This document shows positions 5,591 to 7,497 of a stretch of DNA of 7,497 nt, piece by piece. Origin of the DNA: Actinomycetota bacterium (GTDB lineage: Bacteria; Actinomycetota; Thermoleophilia; Gaiellales; Gaiellaceae); contig JACCTQ010000076.1 in the NCBI GenBank assembly GCA_013812265.1, positions 1-7,497 of the forward strand. Direction: 5' to 3'. A program made the translations under genes and the position numbers. Each line of letters opens with the position of its first letter. Position 1 is the stretch's first letter. A model generated the notes under the pieces. That model saw only the letters and a list, made by a program, of their open reading frames with translations, was not told where the DNA came from and made no database searches.

Positions 5591-6382
5591 ATGAAAGTCG
5601 TTAGACGAATCCTGGTAATGGCGAGTATGGCGTGCATGGTTGCGGTCTCGTCAGCAGGCGCCGGCTCCGAGGAACGCGGCGGAGGAGGAGACGCGCAACA
5701 ATTCATCGTCACGTCGACGCTCGACGGCAAGAAAGTGCTGCCGCACCGCATCCGCTGGCGCGCCTATCCGAAGCTCCCATCTGCGCAGATCGCCAGGGTC
5801 GTGTTCTTGATCGACGGCAAGGTGCGTTGGATCGAGCGCAGCCCGGCGCCGTACACCTACGGTTTCGACAGCAACTGGCTCGTGACGACGTGGCTCTCGC
5901 CGGGAAGCCATCGCTTCACCGTCCGCGCCGTCGACACCGTCCGCGCCAAGACGAAAGGCGGGCGCACGGCGGAGCGGACGACGATCGCCCGCGTCCTCCC
6001 GGCGCCGACGCCCCCGGCCTCCCTCGCGAACACGCGCTGGACGCGAACGCTTCAGCTCGGCCCGACGACGCCGGCCGGCAAGTGGGATCTATCGATCAAC
6101 AAGGTCGGCTGGAAGATCCGCGACCCTGGCGGTCACCACAGTCTCATCGACGTCGTCTACCTCTCGGGCGGGCGACTCCAGGCGAGAGGCGGAATCTACA
6201 CGAGGCTGGAGAACTCGCACGAGGGCAACGGCTGGTGTCTACACACCAACGCACGAGTCGACTACCGCTGGGCCGTCTCGGCCGACACGCTCACCCTCAC
6301 GCTCGCCGGTCCCGATCGCTGTGGAAAAGGGAAGGACGGGCAGCACTTCGTCTGGGCCGGCCCTTGGACGAAGGTCGGATAG
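5591..6382 (+). CDS. Secreted protein, Ig-like domain plus beta-rich C-terminal domain (paralogue 2)
   Basis: This 263-residue protein is clearly homologous to the product of 4454-5302. A signal peptide (MKVVRR, hydrophobic 7-19, probable cleavage near AGA/G, residue 24) is followed by a Gly-rich spacer. The Ig-like module (about 38-134) keeps LDGKKVLPHRIRW, ARVVFLIDGKVRWIERSPAPY and LVTTWLSPGSHRFTVRAV. A proline-rich hinge (137-142) leads to the C-terminal domain, where TRWTRTL replaces GTWQRTI and the end keeps YRWAVSADTLTLTL, DRCGKG and WAGPWTKVG. Cys216 and Cys244 match the cysteine pair of paralogue 1. Cys15 lies in the hydrophobic core but its context, SMAC, is not a convincing lipobox. 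AAGGAGG at 5578-5584 supports the ATG. The C-terminal domains have diverged much more than the Ig-like modules. It has its own promoter-like region and is followed by a terminator hairpin, so it is likely transcribed separately from paralogue 1. Confidence 0.85.
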   Translation: MKVVRRILVMASMACMVAVSSAGAGSEERGGGGDAQQFIVTSTLDGKKVLPHRIRWRAYPKLPSAQIARVVFLIDGKVRWIERSPAPYTYGFDSNWLVTTWLSPGSHRFTVRAVDTVRAKTKGGRTAERTTIARVLPAPTPPASLANTRWTRTLQLGPTTPAGKWDLSINKVGWKIRDPGGHHSLIDVVYLSGGRLQARGGIYTRLENSHEGNGWCLHTNARVDYRWAVSADTLTLTLAGPDRCGKGKDGQHFVWAGPWTKVG

Positions 6383-6408
6383 GACACCGCGCAAGCCAAC
6401 GCGGACGC

Positions 6409-6433
6409 AGCGGGCGACCACACGTCGCCCGTT
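6409..6433. terminator. Hairpin between convergent genes, probable terminator
   Basis: A 10-bp stem (6409-6418 with 6424-6433, one G-U pair) closes the 5-nt loop CACAC and is followed on + by a weak TTCGTCT stretch. It sits 27 bp after paralogue 2 and 87 bp beyond the stop of the opposing MMPL gene, so it may terminate the + transcript and possibly both. Confidence 0.6.
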
Positions 6434-6519
6434 CGTCTCGGTGTCTGGGGCCGCAAAGCCTTAGCCGGACTGCTTCGGCAGGTTCTCGGACACGTGTGCG
6501 CACGGGCTGAGACGAGAAG

Positions 6520-7497
6520 CTAGGCCGAGCTCGGCGAGACGCGCAGGACCCGAGCGGCCCACGGCGGCAGCCACCAGTTCCAGCGCCCCATCAGGCGCAT
6601 GATCGCGGGGACGAGCAGCGCCCGGATCACGGTCGCGTCGAAGATGATCCCGGCCGCGAGCCCGATCCCAAACTGCTTGATGTCAGTGCCCGGGCTCGTT
6701 GACAGCACGAAGAAGGCGAACATCAGGACGAGGGCGGCGCTCGTGACGAGCTTCCCTGTACGCGCGAGGCCGAGCGAGACAGCCCGGACGGTGTCGCCGG
6801 TCTCGTCGTAGGCCTCGCGCATGCGCGTCAGCATGAAGACCTCGTAGTCCATGGACAGCCCATAGAGGAACGCGAAGATCATCAGCGGGATCCAGGAGAT
6901 GATCGAGTCGGTGGCGGGCACGTTCCAGATCGCCTCGCTGCCGTTCCCCTTCTGGAAGATGAAGACGATGATCCCGTAGGCGGCGCCGAGCGAGACGAGG
7001 TTCAGGATCACCGCCTTGAGCGGCAGGAAGACCGAGCGGAAAGCCCGCATTAGCAGCAGGTAAGTGAGGACGATCACGAACAGGAGCACGGACGGGAACG
7101 TGCCATAGACGGCGCTGATGAACTCCCGCTCCTCCGTCGGGATGCCAGCGAGCGTCAGCTGCGCGCCTCCCCCCAGCTCGGCCTCAGCTGCCGGCAGCAC
7201 GTCGTTCCTCAACCGCGTCACCGTCTCGCGCGTCTCCCTGCTCGAGCCGTCGCTGGTGGAGAACGCCTCGACGAGCGCGAAGCCATCCGCGCGTGCCGGC
7301 GGCGGCGCGGAGGCGCCGGCGATTCCCTCGTCCTCGTCGAGCCGCGCGGCCACTTGCTCGAGCTCGGCCGGCGTTGCGTCCCCGTCGACGGCGATCTGGA
7401 ACGGCTTGTGAACGCCCGGGGTGATCCCGGCCTCGGTCAGCAGCCGAGCGCCCTGGTGCGCTGCACCGCCGCCCGGAAGGTCCTCCGCCTTCGCGTC
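6520..7497 (-). CDS. MMPL/RND-family membrane transporter, C-terminal part (runs off the right edge)
   Basis: The frame is open from the right edge to TAG at 6522-6520, giving 325 visible residues of a protein that is usually 700-1000 long; its start lies beyond the window. A GTG at 7353 is internal, since homologous-looking sequence continues upstream (a KPFQIAVDG strand). The visible part is the end of the second extracytoplasmic porter loop (about 1-130), including AGIPTEEREFISAVYG, then the last membrane helices: a FVIVLTYLLLMRAF helix, KAVILNLVSLGAAYGIIVFIF, a PLMIFAFLYGLSMDYEVFML segment containing the conserved GxxxDYEVF motif, GKLVTSAALVLMFAFFVLS, and GIGLAAGIIFDATVIRALLVPA with the conserved Asp of the final helix. 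It ends with a short cytoplasmic tail. MMPL proteins are proton-driven exporters of lipids or hydrophobic compounds in actinobacteria. Substrate cannot be told. It faces away from the SARP module and is probably a separate unit. Confidence 0.93.
   Translation of the reverse strand, partial: DAKAEDLPGGGAAHQGARLLTEAGITPGVHKPFQIAVDGDATPAELEQVAARLDEDEGIAGASAPPPARADGFALVEAFSTSDGSSRETRETVTRLRNDVLPAAEAELGGGAQLTLAGIPTEEREFISAVYGTFPSVLLFVIVLTYLLLMRAFRSVFLPLKAVILNLVSLGAAYGIIVFIFQKGNGSEAIWNVPATDSIISWIPLMIFAFLYGLSMDYEVFMLTRMREAYDETGDTVRAVSLGLARTGKLVTSAALVLMFAFFVLSTSPGTDIKQFGIGLAAGIIFDATVIRALLVPAIMRLMGRWNWWLPPWAARVLRVSPSSA

Noticed and set aside
5591..5650. Lipoprotein signal in paralogue 2 at Cys15
   Set aside because: The residues before the cysteine (SMA) do not fit a lipobox and the cysteine lies inside the hydrophobic core; a normal signal peptide fits better.
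1..7497. CRISPR arrays, tRNA/rRNA genes, insertion sequences or riboswitches
   Set aside because: I saw no regularly spaced long repeats, no tRNA-like cloverleaf with CCA/T-loop, no transposase motifs and no recognisable riboswitch core.

Overview
The window is uniformly GC-rich and looks like chromosomal DNA from a high-GC actinobacterium. The gene content fits deep-branching Thermoleophilia (Gaiellales/Solirubrobacterales-like): a SARP-type regulator whose C-terminus resembles tandem universal-stress-protein domains and ends in an RFTW motif, a transmembrane Ser/Thr kinase with a small ectodomain, and several Sec-exported proteins of unknown function. This taxonomic placement is inferred from protein style only; no rRNA or marker gene is present.

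Layout. Positions 1-560 hold no intact gene. They carry remnants of two accessory families: the C-terminal half of a DUF2604-like ubiquitin-like protein on + (2-223) abutting, on the opposite strand, a DUF4160/DUF2442 remnant (139-465). Next comes a promoter-like array (561-603), a small secreted protein (678-1127) and a strong terminator hairpin (1154-1185). A transmembrane Ser/Thr protein kinase (1283-2737, +) converges with a SARP-family regulator (2734-4344, -), the two stop codons sharing a CTAG palindrome. A 109-bp divergent intergenic region with a second array (4353-4395) separates the regulator from two tandem paralogous secreted proteins (4454-5302 and 5591-6382, +), both Ig-like plus a GTW-type beta-rich domain. 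The right edge is the C-terminal half of an MMPL/RND-type membrane transporter (6520-7497, -).

How it may work together. The main observation is that the promoter regions of the secreted genes at 678 and 4454 each contain three direct GRTAGCN heptads at an exact 11-bp period, followed by exactly 8 bp and a -10-like hexamer. This is the geometry known for SARP-activated promoters (for example ActII-ORF4 targets), and a SARP gene lies between them. A more degenerate copy may precede 5591. I infer a local signalling module: a membrane kinase with an extracytoplasmic sensor, a SARP-USP regulator (an AfsK/AfsR-like logic), and a regulon of secreted envelope or extracellular proteins. The operator half of this rests directly on the sequence; the kinase-to-SARP link is inference from adjacency and precedent.
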